Origin: Chytridium lagenaria
Taxonomy: Eukaryota; Chytridiomycota; Chytridiomycetes; Chytridiales; Chytridiaceae
NCBI GenBank assembly: GCA_025449115.1
Contig: JAHLKC010000013.1
Location: 1-64,000, forward strand
Direction of reading: 5' to 3'
DNA length: 64,000 nucleotides
Shown here: positions 8,621-21,164 of the stretch, one piece after another
Numbering within the stretch: the stretch's first letter is position 1
Layout of the letters: every line of letters starts with the position of its first letter
Program-made: the position numbers and the translations under genes
Notes under the pieces: generated by a model
What the model was told of the DNA's origin: nothing
The model's input: the letters and a program-made list of their open reading frames with translations, nothing else
Databases searched by the model: none

Positions 8621-11600
8621 CTATCTTCCGTACCGCTTCCTGTAAAATCCAGGCGGCAACCTCTCAACAACAGAAAGCAACGGCAACTCGACAGCAACAG
8701 CCTCTCCATCCCCGACGAACCCAAAGTACATCAACGGTCCAAACCGATGATCCATCGTAAACGAACTCTGGTATTCATCCCACTTTTTGCCTCTAGAGAC
8801 GGGTGCAATATCCTCAGGGGCGGATGCTACAACTTCTTCATCTTCGGAATCGGATATCAGAATCACGTCGTCAGCAGTGCCGTTGGTCAATTTTTCGGCG
8901 GTGCCGTTCGCTTTGGAAGGGGTAGAAGGAACTGCGGGAGGGTGGTATTGGTGGGATGGGTCTTGGCCGCACGGCTGGCATCCGCCCATGCACGTTTACG
9001 TTTGCTGACGGTAAGGGGAGCATCGCGAGAACCAATGGGCTATTGCAAAAATTGCGTCTTAAGTAATGCAGAGAGATATGCAAAGAGACCATGATAATAG
9101 AAAGAGGAAAACCAACCTGCTCCAAATCGATATGGCAAATATAGGAGCTCGCCCAGACCATCAACATCCCCTTCTTCACGGGAGGGGTTGTGGCACCCAT
9201 AATAATCTCATTTCTGGAAACGAACCTATCGGGAAGGCGGTGAGAATATTCCCTCGACCAATCCGTCAATCTCCGGTCCTCAGCATCATAAATGTAAAGC
9301 TCGTTAGAGGACGTTGTGACTGTGAGAATTGGTGATGTAGGGTGAAACGCAATCGCCGTATGTAAAGTAGTAAAGCGAGGGAGCGTAGCGTGGTGCTGTC
9401 ATGACAATATATAGTTGAATTACAAATCCGAATAAACAGGGGGGAAAAAAAAAAAGAAAACTTAAGTAAAATAGAAGAAATCCTACCTTTAACGCATCTA
9501 AATTAAAGATATGAATTCGGTTGCCAAGGTCTCCCGTCGCCAACCACTGTCCGTCCTTGCTCACTGCCAAAGAACTCACAAGCTCCCTTCCCTTTGAACC
9601 TCCAACCTCCCCATCAATCACCATGCCCTCTTCCCCAGCATGCTGTTTAAACGCCGCTAAAACTTCCACACTTCCTTCACCGCCATCATTAAGCACTCCT
9701 GAAATATCCACGATTCTTACAACAGAATCCGATCCTCCCAAAACAAGTTTCCTCGAGTCAGGGGAGAAACAGATGGACAAGCTTCCGGGAATGGCGGTTG
9801 GGGAGGGGAATGAGCGAATATGCGTCACTTTTGCGAGGTCTAGAATAGATTTTTTGCTTGCTCCTGGCCAAGGACCGTTACGCTTTGGAAGAGTCAATTG
9901 GAAGAGCTTAGTGGTGTAAAGATCAGAAAGGGCAATCAAGGTGCCGTCGTTGGAAATAGCAGCTGCAGTCAAGTTTGTAGCACACTATAAGACGAATTAA
10001 AAAAAGGGTAACAATTAGAGTCTGATCCACGTATAAAAAATGAAAAGAAACATATAGGAAATAGTAAAAGCACCTTAACCCTAATCTCTGCAATAAACTT
10101 CTGCCTTGAAGCCATCCCCAACCTTTCTCCACCCTTCAACTCCTCAAGAGAATGGCCCAAAGGCACTGGCTCACCCAAGGCCCAAACTTTAACCCGATCT
10201 GAATACCTACACATGACCAACCTCGCCTTCTCAGCGACGGCAACAACAGTTCTCTGAGGGAACGGATTATTTCTAATCTGCTTTGAGTGCGGGAATGACG
10301 ACGCCGTCGTTGAAACCGTCAAAATGGTATCAACACCTCCCGTCACAAGCGCATCAACAGGCCTAGCCTCACAAAGCGCAATAGCCCTTACATCGTGAGA
10401 GTGGAAAGCTTTTCGCCTGACACAACCCAAGTTTTAGGTGGTGCGGCTGCGGAGCGTTTACTTCCACCTGTGGAGGGGAGGGACGCGGTGCCATCGATTG
10501 AACGGTATTGGACGACTTTACGATCAATCCCGCTAGAGAAGACAGCGTCTCCAGCGCGGTTAACAGCGAGGCAGAGGACGTCGGCGTTGTGGGCGCGGAT
10601 CGAGCGGCGAACCGTACGACTGACACTGTCCCAGAAGGTCACTGTGCCGAGGGAATCACCAGAGACGAGAGTGCCGTCGGGGAGGTAGGTGATCGCCCAG
10701 ACAAGGGTTTCTTCATGACCGGCAGTATCGAGCGTGGAGCGAGACAAGCAGCGGCGGGTTTCGGTGGAGTAAGTGCGGATGCAAGAGTCCGTGGAACCAG
10801 TGGCGAGGATGGGTTGAGTGGGGTGGTAGGCGACAGAGAGGATTCGGCCTTGATTGTAGATTGTAGAAGGGTAAATCAATCAAAATAAAGTTTAAGACCA
10901 AAATATATGTGACCCGTTTCCACAATGGGCAACTTAGATACAGAAACAGAATCTTACCATCCTGCCTGTCAAAGGTAGCTTTATATTCAATAGTCCCGGG
11001 CGACCCTACGACAGAGAAAACCCTTACGGACCCATCCTCACATCCAACGGCAACCTCATCATTATCCGGAGTAGCCGTCATGCACCAAACCGCACCGCCT
11101 CCAGATTCAATTCTAGCTAACGGCTTCAGCGACACCAAATCCCATTCCGTAATACACCCATCATGTCCTGCGGTCAGAAGTCGAGAACGCCCTGCGGTGG
11201 CCTTTCTCCTTCGTGTGGATCTTGTGGTTTTGGTCTCAACATCGGAATCGTCAGAGTCGTCTGCAGAGTCAGCTGCGTCGGAAACTGGGCGGATCCAGAC
11301 AATACTTTCAACAGTGCTTCCGGGAATACCAGGAATCACCTAAAATCATATCGGAACTAAGTAAGCACAATTGACACGTCGAATCCCAACAAAAACACAA
11401 AACAAGACTCTTTCGAAAGACCTTGAAACAAAGGAAAAAAACTAACCCTTTCCAAGTGCCATCTAATCGGATTCCAAAGCTCCAAATCACCATTTTCCCT
11501 TGCGCATGCCAGCAACACCTTTTGTGAGCCTCCAACTTCCGCAATAGCGCTATCCGGTGAGAAGGCCAAAGCATTAATAGCAGACGGCATATGATCCACG

Positions 11601-11824
11601 AATCGGCATCGATGAAACAAGACCGACTTCTTCGATAACCGCGGGGCAACAGCGACCAGGTTTGAGGATGATAAAGGGGCTGCTTTCTTTTGCTTAGGGG
11701 TAGTTTGCGAGCGGGGAGTCATAAGGTCTGGTATGGGGCGCATGAGGTTTAGTTCTGAGACCATGGTATCAGGTGGGGTCGGTACGGACTCCGCTGTGAG
11801 CTTGCGTTTAGACTTCTGGACCAT
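8621..11824 (-). CDS. UTP4: U3 snoRNA-associated WD-repeat protein UTP4 (cirhin)
   Basis: Subunit of the t-UTP/UtpA part of the small-subunit processome, acting in the nucleolus on rDNA transcription and 18S pre-rRNA processing. Exons on the minus strand: 11824-11447, 11339-10958, 10848-10074, 9984-9487, 9395-9117 and about 8974-8621. Diagnostic stretches are HRCRFVDHMPSAINALAFSP near the start, then ENGDLELWNP, HLER joined across intron 1 to VIPGIPG, GCEDGSVRVF and FDRQDGRILSVAYHP. SHDVRAIAL and a C-terminal LPPGFYRKRYGR follow. Several WD40 blades are visible. One single-base frame break lies at about 10405-10440 (between PPKTW and KAFHSHDV). The start of the last exon is uncertain: acceptor at 8974 keeps frame, while an upstream acceptor near 9040 would need another shift. 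Start ATG fits the family start. Confidence 0.9.
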
Positions 11825-11972
11825 TCTCTTTTGTGTTGAATGCTTTTTGGATGGTTCAGAGAAACTTTGAAAAAAAAAAAAAAAAGGTCGTTGACAATTT
11901 TAATGACAAATGTCAAATATAATAATAACGCTTAAGCCGTGACACTGACCTCAATACCTTCATCTTTCCCAG

Positions 11973-12788
11973 CCCGAAACTTACACCGTAATATCCATCG
12001 ATTACCCCACCATCTTCATCCATGCTATCTCTCGAAGTGATGCTGATCCTGCAACAAGGGTAGTATGCATATACTGTCAGCTTGGTTCCGCAGCCGTAGT
12101 TGATGATAGGTCTCCGGAGGTCAGGACTGCTCAAGGGAATGGTGCGGACGAAACATTAGAGGATAACGATGAGGATGACATGAATGATGATACTTGTGAG
12201 ATGAGGATTGTGCCGGATGATGCTGATGCATGTTAGTTGACTTTCTCCTTTATGTGTTCCGAAAACGAAGAAGTTCAAAGCTTTCCTCTTTCTTTGACTT
12301 TACCGGTCTGTTACTGTTACTTACATGCGCTTCTATTTCAGTGGATAAGATCTTCCTTGCGCTTTCAGAATGCGTTGCGCTTCACCCAGATCCCGACTTT
12401 GCAGACGATGAAGAGGGAGACGGAGGTGAGTTATTTCTATGATTGCATTACCATTTCCTTTTCGGGTTTAAATACCGGTTTTACATCCTCACCTTACCTG
12501 TTTTCACTAATTGATTTTCCTTCTCTTTCTCCGTCCCATCACTGATCATACCGCTATCGCCATTCTCGTTACCTTTCCTTCGTTATCCGTTCACCCTCGC
12601 CAGACTGGATGTACGCTGGTGAAGCTGCAGAGCTTACCGAAGCAGGCCAAGCCGCTCTTGAGCATCTTGAAAGCGTGTTTGATGTGGCTCCCAGAGCGAC
12701 ATTTACTTTCCGTGCGCCATTAGGGTCTGCAAACCCTGGACAATTTGATGTGGATGAAACTGAGGACAACGGTGGTGTGGGAGGATGA
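11973..12788 (+). CDS. Methylosome subunit pICln homologue, 5' part missing
   Basis: pICln binds Sm proteins and presents them to the PRMT5 methylosome during snRNP assembly. Three exons are visible: 11973-12231, 12342-12425 and 12604-12788 (TGA). They read TVISIDYPTIFIHAISRSD, then an acidic linker, EMRIVPDDADA joined to LDKIFLALSECVALHPDPDF, and a TEAGQAALEHLE helix. This is the order of the pICln PH-like domain end and acidic tail. The first ~45 residues of the PH domain are not found. Only 148 bp separate this exon from the divergent UTP4 start, and that gap contains an A15 run. Either the gene is truncated or sequence has been lost there. Identification is from remembered family motifs. 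Confidence 0.7.
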
Positions 12789-13208
12789 GGGGAATTACAT
12801 TTATAAAATCTGTATTGACCGGAATACGTGTACAATGGCCTATTACGTTGATGTGGTGAAGCTTTTGTCAAGAGACCAGAGGCATGAAGGACCGTAATGG
12901 TTTCATGACTTTGTCCAAGATATATTCGTCATTTCCCTAACACTCGCTGACTAATTAACGCGCACTACCTCCTCAAAGCCTCATCCTTCAGTATCCGTTA
13001 GTGCTGATTTTGGGCGTTGGCAGAGTTGCTGTCACTGACGTGGTGTGGCACGCAAAGTGCCACGGCAAATTTCGAATACATTATTCTGGAACCTTCGCTA
13101 AACGCTTGCCATCGGAGAAAAAGCATTCAAAAACAAACTCCATTACCAAATCTCATCACACAACCCCGAACCCCCGAACCCCGTTCCCCACAAACACTCA
13201 TATACAAC
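12789..13208. other. 3' UTR of pICln and promoter of the MBF1 gene
   Basis: No further gene is supported here. The last 60 bases before the MBF1 start are C/A-rich and lack G, a usual look for fungal 5' leaders. Confidence 0.5.
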
Positions 13209-13941
13209 ATGTCCGGCTGGGACGACGTCACCGTCATCAAGAAGAGGCCTGAGAGAGCCACTGTCCTCAAGAGCGAAAGTGAGATTAATGCCGCACGAAG
13301 GGCTGGGGTTTCTGTTTCAACAGAGAAGAAGGGGGTAGCAAACAACAACGGACCTTCTTACGACCCTGGAAAGCAGGCCAAACTGGACAGAGAAACTGAG
13401 GTGAGCGATGCCGTATCTAATAGTGGGGTGAGGAACAGTGTGGGGAGATGGTTGTTGGGAAAAGGGTCAAAGGGGTATCTTGATGGAAGAGGGATCTTAA
13501 GCGGTGGCCAACATTATGCATACGTCTTCTGCTTCGCATTTGCTTCACGGATGTCGTGGGAATGCTGTCGTTGATAGTCGTGTGAATATTGGAGGAGGCT
13601 AAAACTTATCCAGTCGCACGTCAGAATGAGTGTATCATGACTGACATTGATCATTTATTGAACAAGGACTTTAAAGTTGAACGTCTCGGTCTCAGCGTGG
13701 CAAGGCGATCCAGCAGGGTCGTCAAGCCAAGAATTTGACACAAAAGGATCTAGCCACCAAGATCAATGAAAAGCAAACCGTCGTCAACGAATACGAGTCT
13801 GGAAAGGCTGCAAACCCGAACCAGCAGGTGCTTCAGAAGATGGAGAGGGTACTCGGTATTAAGTTGAGGGGTCAGAACATTGGATCGCCACTTGGATCCA
13901 GTAAACGATGGAACCTCCCGCTATGTTTTCTATTCGATTAG
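13209..13941 (+). CDS. MBF1: Multiprotein bridging factor 1
   Basis: Transcriptional coactivator linking bZIP-type activators to TBP; in yeast it partners GCN4, and a GCN4-like bZIP gene lies 15 kb away. Exon 1 (13209-13400) encodes [14 protein letters not shown] and the N-terminal MBF1 domain to KLDRETE. Exon 2 begins at 13696 with [18 protein letters not shown], the HTH_3 domain, then [16 protein letters not shown] and [14 protein letters not shown]. The acceptor at 13696 keeps frame but removes about a dozen linker residues normal for the family. An earlier acceptor at 13677 would supply a linker ending GLSV but needs one extra base near 13700. The C-terminus carries an odd short extension to TAG at 13939, possibly another indel. 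Confidence 0.88.
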
Positions 13942-14988
13942 AACAATATGGCCTTGTGTTTTAAGCGCACGCACTCTTTCTTCACGTTTTAATACCACCG
14001 TCCGGGCCTTGTAACAACTAGTCACTGTGAACCCTGCTTCTTCACATTTTTTTATGCCGTCGTCATATTTCTTTTGTTTTTCTCTGTTCTGTTGTTGAGG
14101 GATAGAATCTTCGGCCTGCTAAGGTGCTTGCTGAAAGATGTTGTGCATGATGGTGGATGTATGGAATAAAGATTGAAAAGAGTCTGGATTCATATTAATA
14201 CAGCCGATCTTAATCATTAAGTATCCGTTGTCATCTCCATGTGCTTACTCCATTATTACCCAAAAAAGGTCCACGCCTGCAAGTAAGCTGACACTTTGCG
14301 GCAACAATGACCGCTTCCCAACCTCTCTTTTTTATTCTAGTACGCTTGCATCTTCCCGGTGTTGTATTCAGCGCGATGTTAAAGCTCCTCCACCCTCCCC
14401 TCGATGCGCATCCATCCTAACACTCTATATCCACACCGTGCACATCATATCCCGGCGTATACTCTTTTACCAAGACCATCCCTTCTCGCCCCTCCTCTTG
14501 TCATTGACTGGAATAGTGATCCCTCTGATTCCCTCACCTCCAGCATTTAGCTCTTCATGTAACTTAAAAAAAAGCTTCATCGATTTACCTGCTATTAGCC
14601 TACCAATATTCGCGTTTAGGACAAGATTTACTTGCTATTTCGTCACGGAGACAAGCTTAACATTCGCGTCTGGGACAAAAGTCCTCCATATATCAATGAT
14701 ATTTTCATGAATCACCTCCAAATAATGGCACAGGGAGAGAGGCGTAAAGGTCGAAAAACACAAAAAAATAAGGATAAAATCACATGTCCTTTCCGAGTAA
14801 GGGTAAGTTCTTTAAGAAAGAAAAAAAATAGGTGGAGCGAATGTGCTTTTGGGTAAAATAATAAAAAGGAAAAGGTTTGTGCATGGGTTGGCTGGAATAT
14901 TAAACAAACAAGAGAGCAAAACTAAATTAAAAACCAGGAGGGGAAGGGATAGATAAAAACACACAATAGAAAAAATAGGCCGGGATAT
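13942..14988. other. Intergenic region between MBF1 and LCB2
   Basis: No gene supported. The two genes converge here, so the ends are 3' UTRs. Long apparent frames in 14228-14710 have no codon or family signal. Confidence 0.5.
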
Positions 14989-16716
14989 TCACAAAGGCAT
15001 CATCTTTGCCGCCTCCAAGGCCCTCCCAGATTGTTCCGAAACCTTCAACATCAACCGATCTCCCACCTCCGATATCTGCTGCAGCGCCCACTTCAAATCA
15101 TCCATGGTATGTGCCGCAGAGATACAAAACCTCACCCTCGAAGTAATGATAGGTGTAGCGGGATACCCCACGACAACAACCGCAATTCCCCTCTTCAACA
15201 TCTCTCTCGAAAAAGCCGGAATCTTTTGCAGGATGGCATAAAAGGAGCGGGACAACAGGGGAATCGTTGCCGTAGACAATGAAACCCAAGCGGCGGAGTT
15301 CAGAGGCGAAGAAACGGTAATTGCGGGCAAGGGTGTGGATACGACGCCGGCCATCGTCTCCACCTTCTTCGCCCATGATAATACGCATGGAGGTGATGAT
15401 TTGTTGGAGAACGGGGACGGTGATGGATTCGCCATGAACAGAAGAATGATTATGGAGGCGGAGGTGTTCAATAATGTCTTTGCTGGCAGCAATGTAACCT
15501 CCGGCACCGCCGAATGATTTGGTGAAAGTTCCCATCAGCACATCTACTTCAGAGGGGTCGATGCCGTAGTAATCACAGATACCGCGTCCATTGGGCCCCA
15601 TTGCGCCGACAGAGTGAGCTTCATCAAGATACAGGTAAAAGTTGTACTTGCGACGAAGTTCGACGATATCGGGCAGGTTGCAAATATTACCCTCCATGGA
15701 GTAGAGACCCTCAATGACAACGAGAATCTTCTTCCATGGACGACGTGTACGCGGTTGACCCTGTGAAATGGATTCACGGAGGACATTTTCGAGGTCCTTG
15801 GCGTCATTATGCTTAAAGACCTTGATTGAAGCCCCAGAGATACGCGAGCCAAAGACAAGGGAGGCGTGGTTTAGCTCGTCCGAGATCAAAAGACAGCCTT
15901 TACCGACAAGAGAGGGGATGGTAGTAGAATTGGTGGCAAACCCCATGGACACAATCATAGCGGATTCCTTTCCAAGGAAGCGGGCAACGAGCTCCTCAGC
16001 CTCATGATGCAGAGCAAGCGTACCCGCCTCCATCCTCGACGACCCGGATGAAACACCCATGTCGTGAAGCGCTTCCTCGACGGCATCAGCGCAAGGGCCT
16101 TCGTTCTGAGCAAATCCGAGATAGTTGTAGGAAGAGAGGTTGAGAACTTCTCGAGTGGTGCCACTAAGCTTGAAAGTTTTGTTGTAATCCTTGGACTCAC
16201 GCTCAAGAAGGGTAACAGTGCGGCCAGGGACGTTGGTGATGGGACGGTTAAACACATCACGAATGCGAGTGTAGAGACGACGATGGTAGAAGGTATCAAA
16301 TCCAGAGTTCAGTGGAGCAAGCCCCTATAAAATATTGTATCAGCAAATGGGGAAGTATGGCCTGAAAGAAAACATGTGGATGGAGGTGACTGCAAACAGA
16401 TACTCACATTCCGAGTCCGAAGATGCGCGAAATTCTTGGGAAAGAGCCGCATGCAGAAAATGTCACGGATGTGGCCACAAACGATCAGGATAAAGTAGGA
16501 TATATAGGTGGTGACCAAGACGAACATGGGCGTCTGTTCAATGCACTCTTCCTGGTAGACGGGCTGCTGAGGCACGGTCGAAGCAGGATCGGGCTTCTTG
16601 TATAAGTTGGCTGGATTTTGAAAGACTGGACTTGCTCCAGAAGCTCCCTGGATCAAGTCCGTTGAAGACACTGGCGGCCTCGAGGCCTGGAAGTGGGCAC
16701 GCTTTCCTTTTCCCAT
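14989..16716 (-). CDS. LCB2: Serine palmitoyltransferase catalytic subunit LCB2
   Basis: Pyridoxal-phosphate enzyme of the ER membrane. With LCB1 it condenses serine and palmitoyl-CoA to 3-ketosphinganine, the first step of sphingolipid synthesis. Exon 1 (16716-16408) holds the N-terminal membrane helix ([17 protein letters not shown]); exon 2 runs 16324-14989. Family marks: [74 protein letters not shown] and the PLP lysine in [15 protein letters not shown]. The C-terminus ([19 protein letters not shown].., ending AAKMMPL) lies in another frame. An extra A in a four-base run (15224-15227, T on the plus strand) explains the shift. Length, about 550 residues, is normal. The shift is most likely an assembly error. 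Confidence 0.93.
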
Positions 16717-18861
16717 GATGCTGAAGTGCGATGGTTGCCGAAAGACGTTTGTTGTAGTGGAGGATGCAGTGGTGAGATGACTTTAGATAACCGAGCGTTT
16801 TGAAGTCTCAAGACCTGGCGGAATGGTATAAGACGGAGACTGAGAAGAGACGGAGTTGGGCGGGACTGAACGAGATAAATGAGAGTCTTGAAGGGTGAGC
16901 GTCAAAGTGACAGGTCGGAGGGTTATATATAATTAGGATGACAATTCACAATGAGTGACCGAGTCACAACGACCAGGGGGTGAAATAAGCAGAGGGCGTA
17001 TATTACGGAGGCACGGGCGATACCTAGATGAAAAAGAGGGTTGATGGTTCGATGAGCGGATAACTTGGGGAGAGTGCGAAGGAGAATCGAAGGGCAGAGA
17101 TCATGGCAGAGTATAGATAGCCCACAGATTAATGCGGTATAACGATACTCCGCATACGGATATAAAAAAATGGGGCGTATCTATTCGGACACACGCGCTC
17201 GTCGTTTGGTCATTTAATCCGAAAGAGACTTCTCCCCTCCCATGTCCATCCATTCCATCTCTTTCAAAGCACCCTTCCCATCAAGACTCCAAAGGGTAGA
17301 AAACGGGTGCGGGGTTGACAATTCTCTCCCTCTTTTTTTTTTTTGGTTCTGATAGGCCAAGAAGGGGCAGACATTGAAGTGAGAGATACTGTGAAGGAAA
17401 GGGGGTTCTAGCGCCGGCTGCATTCATCACAGCTTTTCATCCCTTCCTTGCGGATGCTGTATATCATCGGTCACTAAAACCTACCTATCAGTATTAAAGC
17501 CTGATCAGACGATGCTCGGCAGAAACGTGAAAATGAGATCTTATTGTCGAGTATCAGCAAAGGCTTTCGATGATGAGGGCTCACCAAGGAGGATGCAAAG
17601 GAGAACGGTTCTAGCAAGAGTAGCGTGGCTTTATAAAATTATGGGCAAATCGTCTGTACGAAATTATTAATTAAAGTATAGCCAGCCGACAAGTCTCAGC
17701 CGCCAGAGCAAGAAAAGAAAAGCCGTCCGCAACAGCCACCTACCTCAGCCAACAGACTTCAAAAGAAAACACATCTGAACTGATCTTTTTCACACGTCTG
17801 CAATTGTCAGTAAAAGATATGTGGCCTTTTGGATACACCCGCGCGCATTTTGGTTTATTCGATGATTGGCCTAGTTTTATTGCGAGTCCTGTTGAAATTT
17901 GGAATTTGGCGAAGTACTTTGTGCTACCACATAAAGAAATGTCCACTAATTATTTCTAAAAATCTGGACTTGTCATCCCAGTGTAGAGGATGAGGAGCCT
18001 ATCAGCTACTTCACGGAGGAAATCATGTATTAGTCTTGCGGCGGAGAGTTGGCCCGCCGGACTCCAATTTTGCTCAGTTCCCGCAATATAACCTTTTCCT
18101 TCATCATCGTGTTGGGCTACGGCGTTTGAGGCGGGTATGAAAGGTGAGAAAAAGGTTGGTAAAGGCTTTAGTTATGGGTTTGGTACAGGTGAAGGAGCTT
18201 GAGAATAATGGATTCGTGCTTTTTATGGAGACGGTGTCATCGCCAGAGTAAATGAGGATGGGTTCGGATCTCAGGGGGTGATAGAGCTTTATAGACTTTG
18301 GTTTGGCAAAATATGACAGTCAGTCATCTGTGATTGTCAGTCGTAGTAATAATAATAAAGTATGTATTAATTAATTATTCATTCAGATAAAAAGTGATGC
18401 AGAGACTAGAGCAAAGAAGATCTCATTATGCGATATGCAAAGTATGAATGAATGTAAATACTATATATAATAAGTACATGTGTATTGAAATACTTGGATC
18501 ATTGACTCTACCTGTTGGTAACAATGAATGAATGAATATTTACCTATATTCTATGTATCTACATAGGTGACTATATATTACCTAATATAGTAATATCCAA
18601 TTATCCATATCCCTCTATGGTAGGACAAAGCAACGTGAGCAAGCAAAAGAGATCTCATTGGTGGATGGAATCACAGGTCAGATCTCCTTCTGACAATTCT
18701 TATGGAGCAAGAAAAACAAAGGAGCATCTGCTTGCTGCTCCGTCTGAAATAGCGAGTTAGTGGATTTAGTTAGTTGGTGGTTGAAAACAAGAACGAGGGG
18801 TTAGGAGTGCAGCTTGACTACTCTCTAGCCTCGTGAATCAGTTATTTTAACCTGAAATATA
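16717..18861. other. Divergent promoter region, gene-poor
   Basis: This 2.1-kb stretch lies between the LCB2 start (minus) and the MFS gene start (plus), so it holds both promoters. No coding frame is convincing. 18340-18620 is very AT-rich with GAATGAATGAATA repeats. Confidence 0.5.
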
Positions 18862-20718
18862 ATGATGGCATCAACCAGTACACCAACCTCACAGGAGGGC
18901 ACTCCATCCTCATCCACAGCTGCATTCACATCCCATACAGAGCTATTCCTCTCTTCCAACGCATCCTCCACCGCAGCCATCCTCCCCGTCCCAAACACCG
19001 TAACCACCCCGACCACAATCCCACCTTCCTCAGATTCCTTCACCTCTTCTGAAAAACGCAACATCATGTTTTACATCCTAGGCATCATGCTCTACAAATT
19101 CGTCCTTGAGACTCTCAACACTTGCATGTCAGGCCTCATTCTAAATAGACTGCGTGGAAGTGATCAAGGTAAACTTTGGACGGTTGCGCAATCGTTGGCA
19201 TTGTTTACACAGTGTGTTGGGTCGCTCATTGTCGCACCACTTGTAAGAAGGATGTATGCGGGAAAGTTGCTTGCAACGAGTGTGTTATTGTTTGGAGGGG
19301 TTATTCTTTTGGTTCCCATCATTGAGGGGGCTACAGGTGGTGTGGTGCCAAGAGTTAACACTGGGGGTTCAAAAATCGCGAGCACATGGGGTAAGCATTT
19401 CGTGTATTTTACACAATGTATTATAAAGCGCGTTTTCTAAACTATTTATTACATCATATGCAATCTACAGGTACATGGACCCCAACCCTTGTCCTCTTCT
19501 TCTATCCCCTCTCCGGTATATTTGGGGTATGGTCGAACTCATGCGTCGTGTGATCCCCGCCGAAATAGTCGGCGACAACGCCATCAAACTTCGTCGCATG
19601 GATGGCATTGTACATATTTTCTACGAAGTGTCTGGCACGATCGGCGCGTTATTCGCTCCTTACTGGGTCAGTTACTTTGGTTGGGGTTACGCTCTCACCA
19701 TCATGCCTATTGGGTACATCCTCGCCGCTTCATCTTGGATCATGATCACGCCTTCTCAAATCAAGATGGAGGTGTTGCAACGACAAGCTGAGGAACGGAA
19801 AAGAAATCCAAGAGGGTTGCTTGCAGATATCAAATTCGTCTTCTATTCTTTTTTTCATTCTATTTACGTGGGTGGTCGCCTTATCTTTGGGCAACGTGCT
19901 CTCATATGGCTTATTTTCGCTTACTCTCTTGCTCTCGTACATCATCGGTACTTGGAGAACACCCTTTTCCCATTTTTTGCATCATCTCAGCTGGGAAATA
20001 GTGATTACCAAAGTATATTGACGGGTGGGAGTAATTTTGGTGAACTCACTGGTGCAATGCTCGTCGTTGTTTTCGCGCGTCAAGTAAAAACACCGATTCC
20101 TTTCTTGAGACTGGATGCTATACTCATCCTCGTTGTTTGGGTCCTCCCCTTCATCACCGTTGACAAGTCAAACGCCATTCAAACCGCCTGGAAGCTCGCG
20201 CCTATGATGGCTATCATATCTGTCGGTTGGGCTGCAGGAGGTGATTACTATTTCGCGATTCCTTACGTTTTCATTCGTTTTGCTTATGACTTCTTTACAA
20301 AACACCATCTTTTGTAGACATCTCTCTCAGTGCATACGTTCAATCCCGTCTCTCCAAGCTCGAATTCACCGATCCCTACACCTCCCCACTCTCAGCCGTC
20401 ATGTCCTTCCTCTACGCCTCCTACCTCATCATCTACTTCATACTCACCAACATCATGGGTGTCATTCGTGATACCTATGTCTCGCAAGGCAAGAGCATGA
20501 GAGAACTTTACATTTGGATTGGGGGTGTCTTTATGACGCTTTGTGGGGTTATAGTCTTTTCGGCAACGTTTATACCGAGAGGCGCTGTGGCGTGGAATCC
20601 TGAGCCGGATGATATTGTCGTTGAGGAGGTCAAGGGTGTGGGAGCGGTTGTTGAAAGAAATGGGAAGGAGGAGAATGGAGAAATGAAGGATGCGGATCTT
20701 GTTGCGATGGTTGTTTGA
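18862..20718 (+). CDS. Major facilitator superfamily transporter, fungal type
   Basis: Integral membrane transporter; the substrate cannot be told. Exons: 18862-19390, 19471-20240 and 20318-20718. A Ser/Thr-rich cytosolic N-terminus of about 60 residues precedes hydrophobic helices. Between the helices sits RRVIPAEIVGD followed by LRRMDGIVHIFYEVSGT, a block I associate with a fungal MFS subfamily. The second intron gives AAG joined to DISLSAYVQSRLSKLEFTDP. A frame break at the GGGG run 19524-19527 (one G missing) lies inside exon 2 (SGIFG to MVELM); both introns keep phase once it is allowed for. The protein has a charged C-terminal tail (KGVGAVVERNGKEENGE). About 560 residues. Confidence 0.8.
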
Positions 20719-21164
20719 ATTTCTCATGTGTTTGTTTCCAGGCGTCAGATCAGCCCTTGTATGCATCTATATTATTTCATGTCATCCTTCTTCTTTATGG
20801 TGTTTGCTTTGAAACCGGAAGTGGTTAAGCGTGACATTTGCAGCATCTTTGCGTGTTTTTAATGTAAATTACTTACCCATTGAATGTGCATTTTGCTATC
20901 ATATTTCATACGCATATCATGTTTTAATGAAATGTCATATCCGCAGATGATCAGATTGTATTATCAGCAGCAAATATCGTGTCATTTAAAAAGTCATTTT
21001 ACATTAAGAGCAATTCATAATATGTTTTCTAGCTGTTTCGTATGAAAGAAAACAATATACTATACATCCGATTTCGCTTAAGATGTGTACTTAGGTATAC
21101 CGACAACTTAGAATTTATGAGAAAGCTAACGTATTTCACCAACAACAATAACTACGCAAACCGT
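20719..21164. other. Convergent 3' flanks
   Basis: Shared 3' region of the MFS gene (plus) and the reductase gene (minus). AT-rich, no gene seen. Confidence 0.5.
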
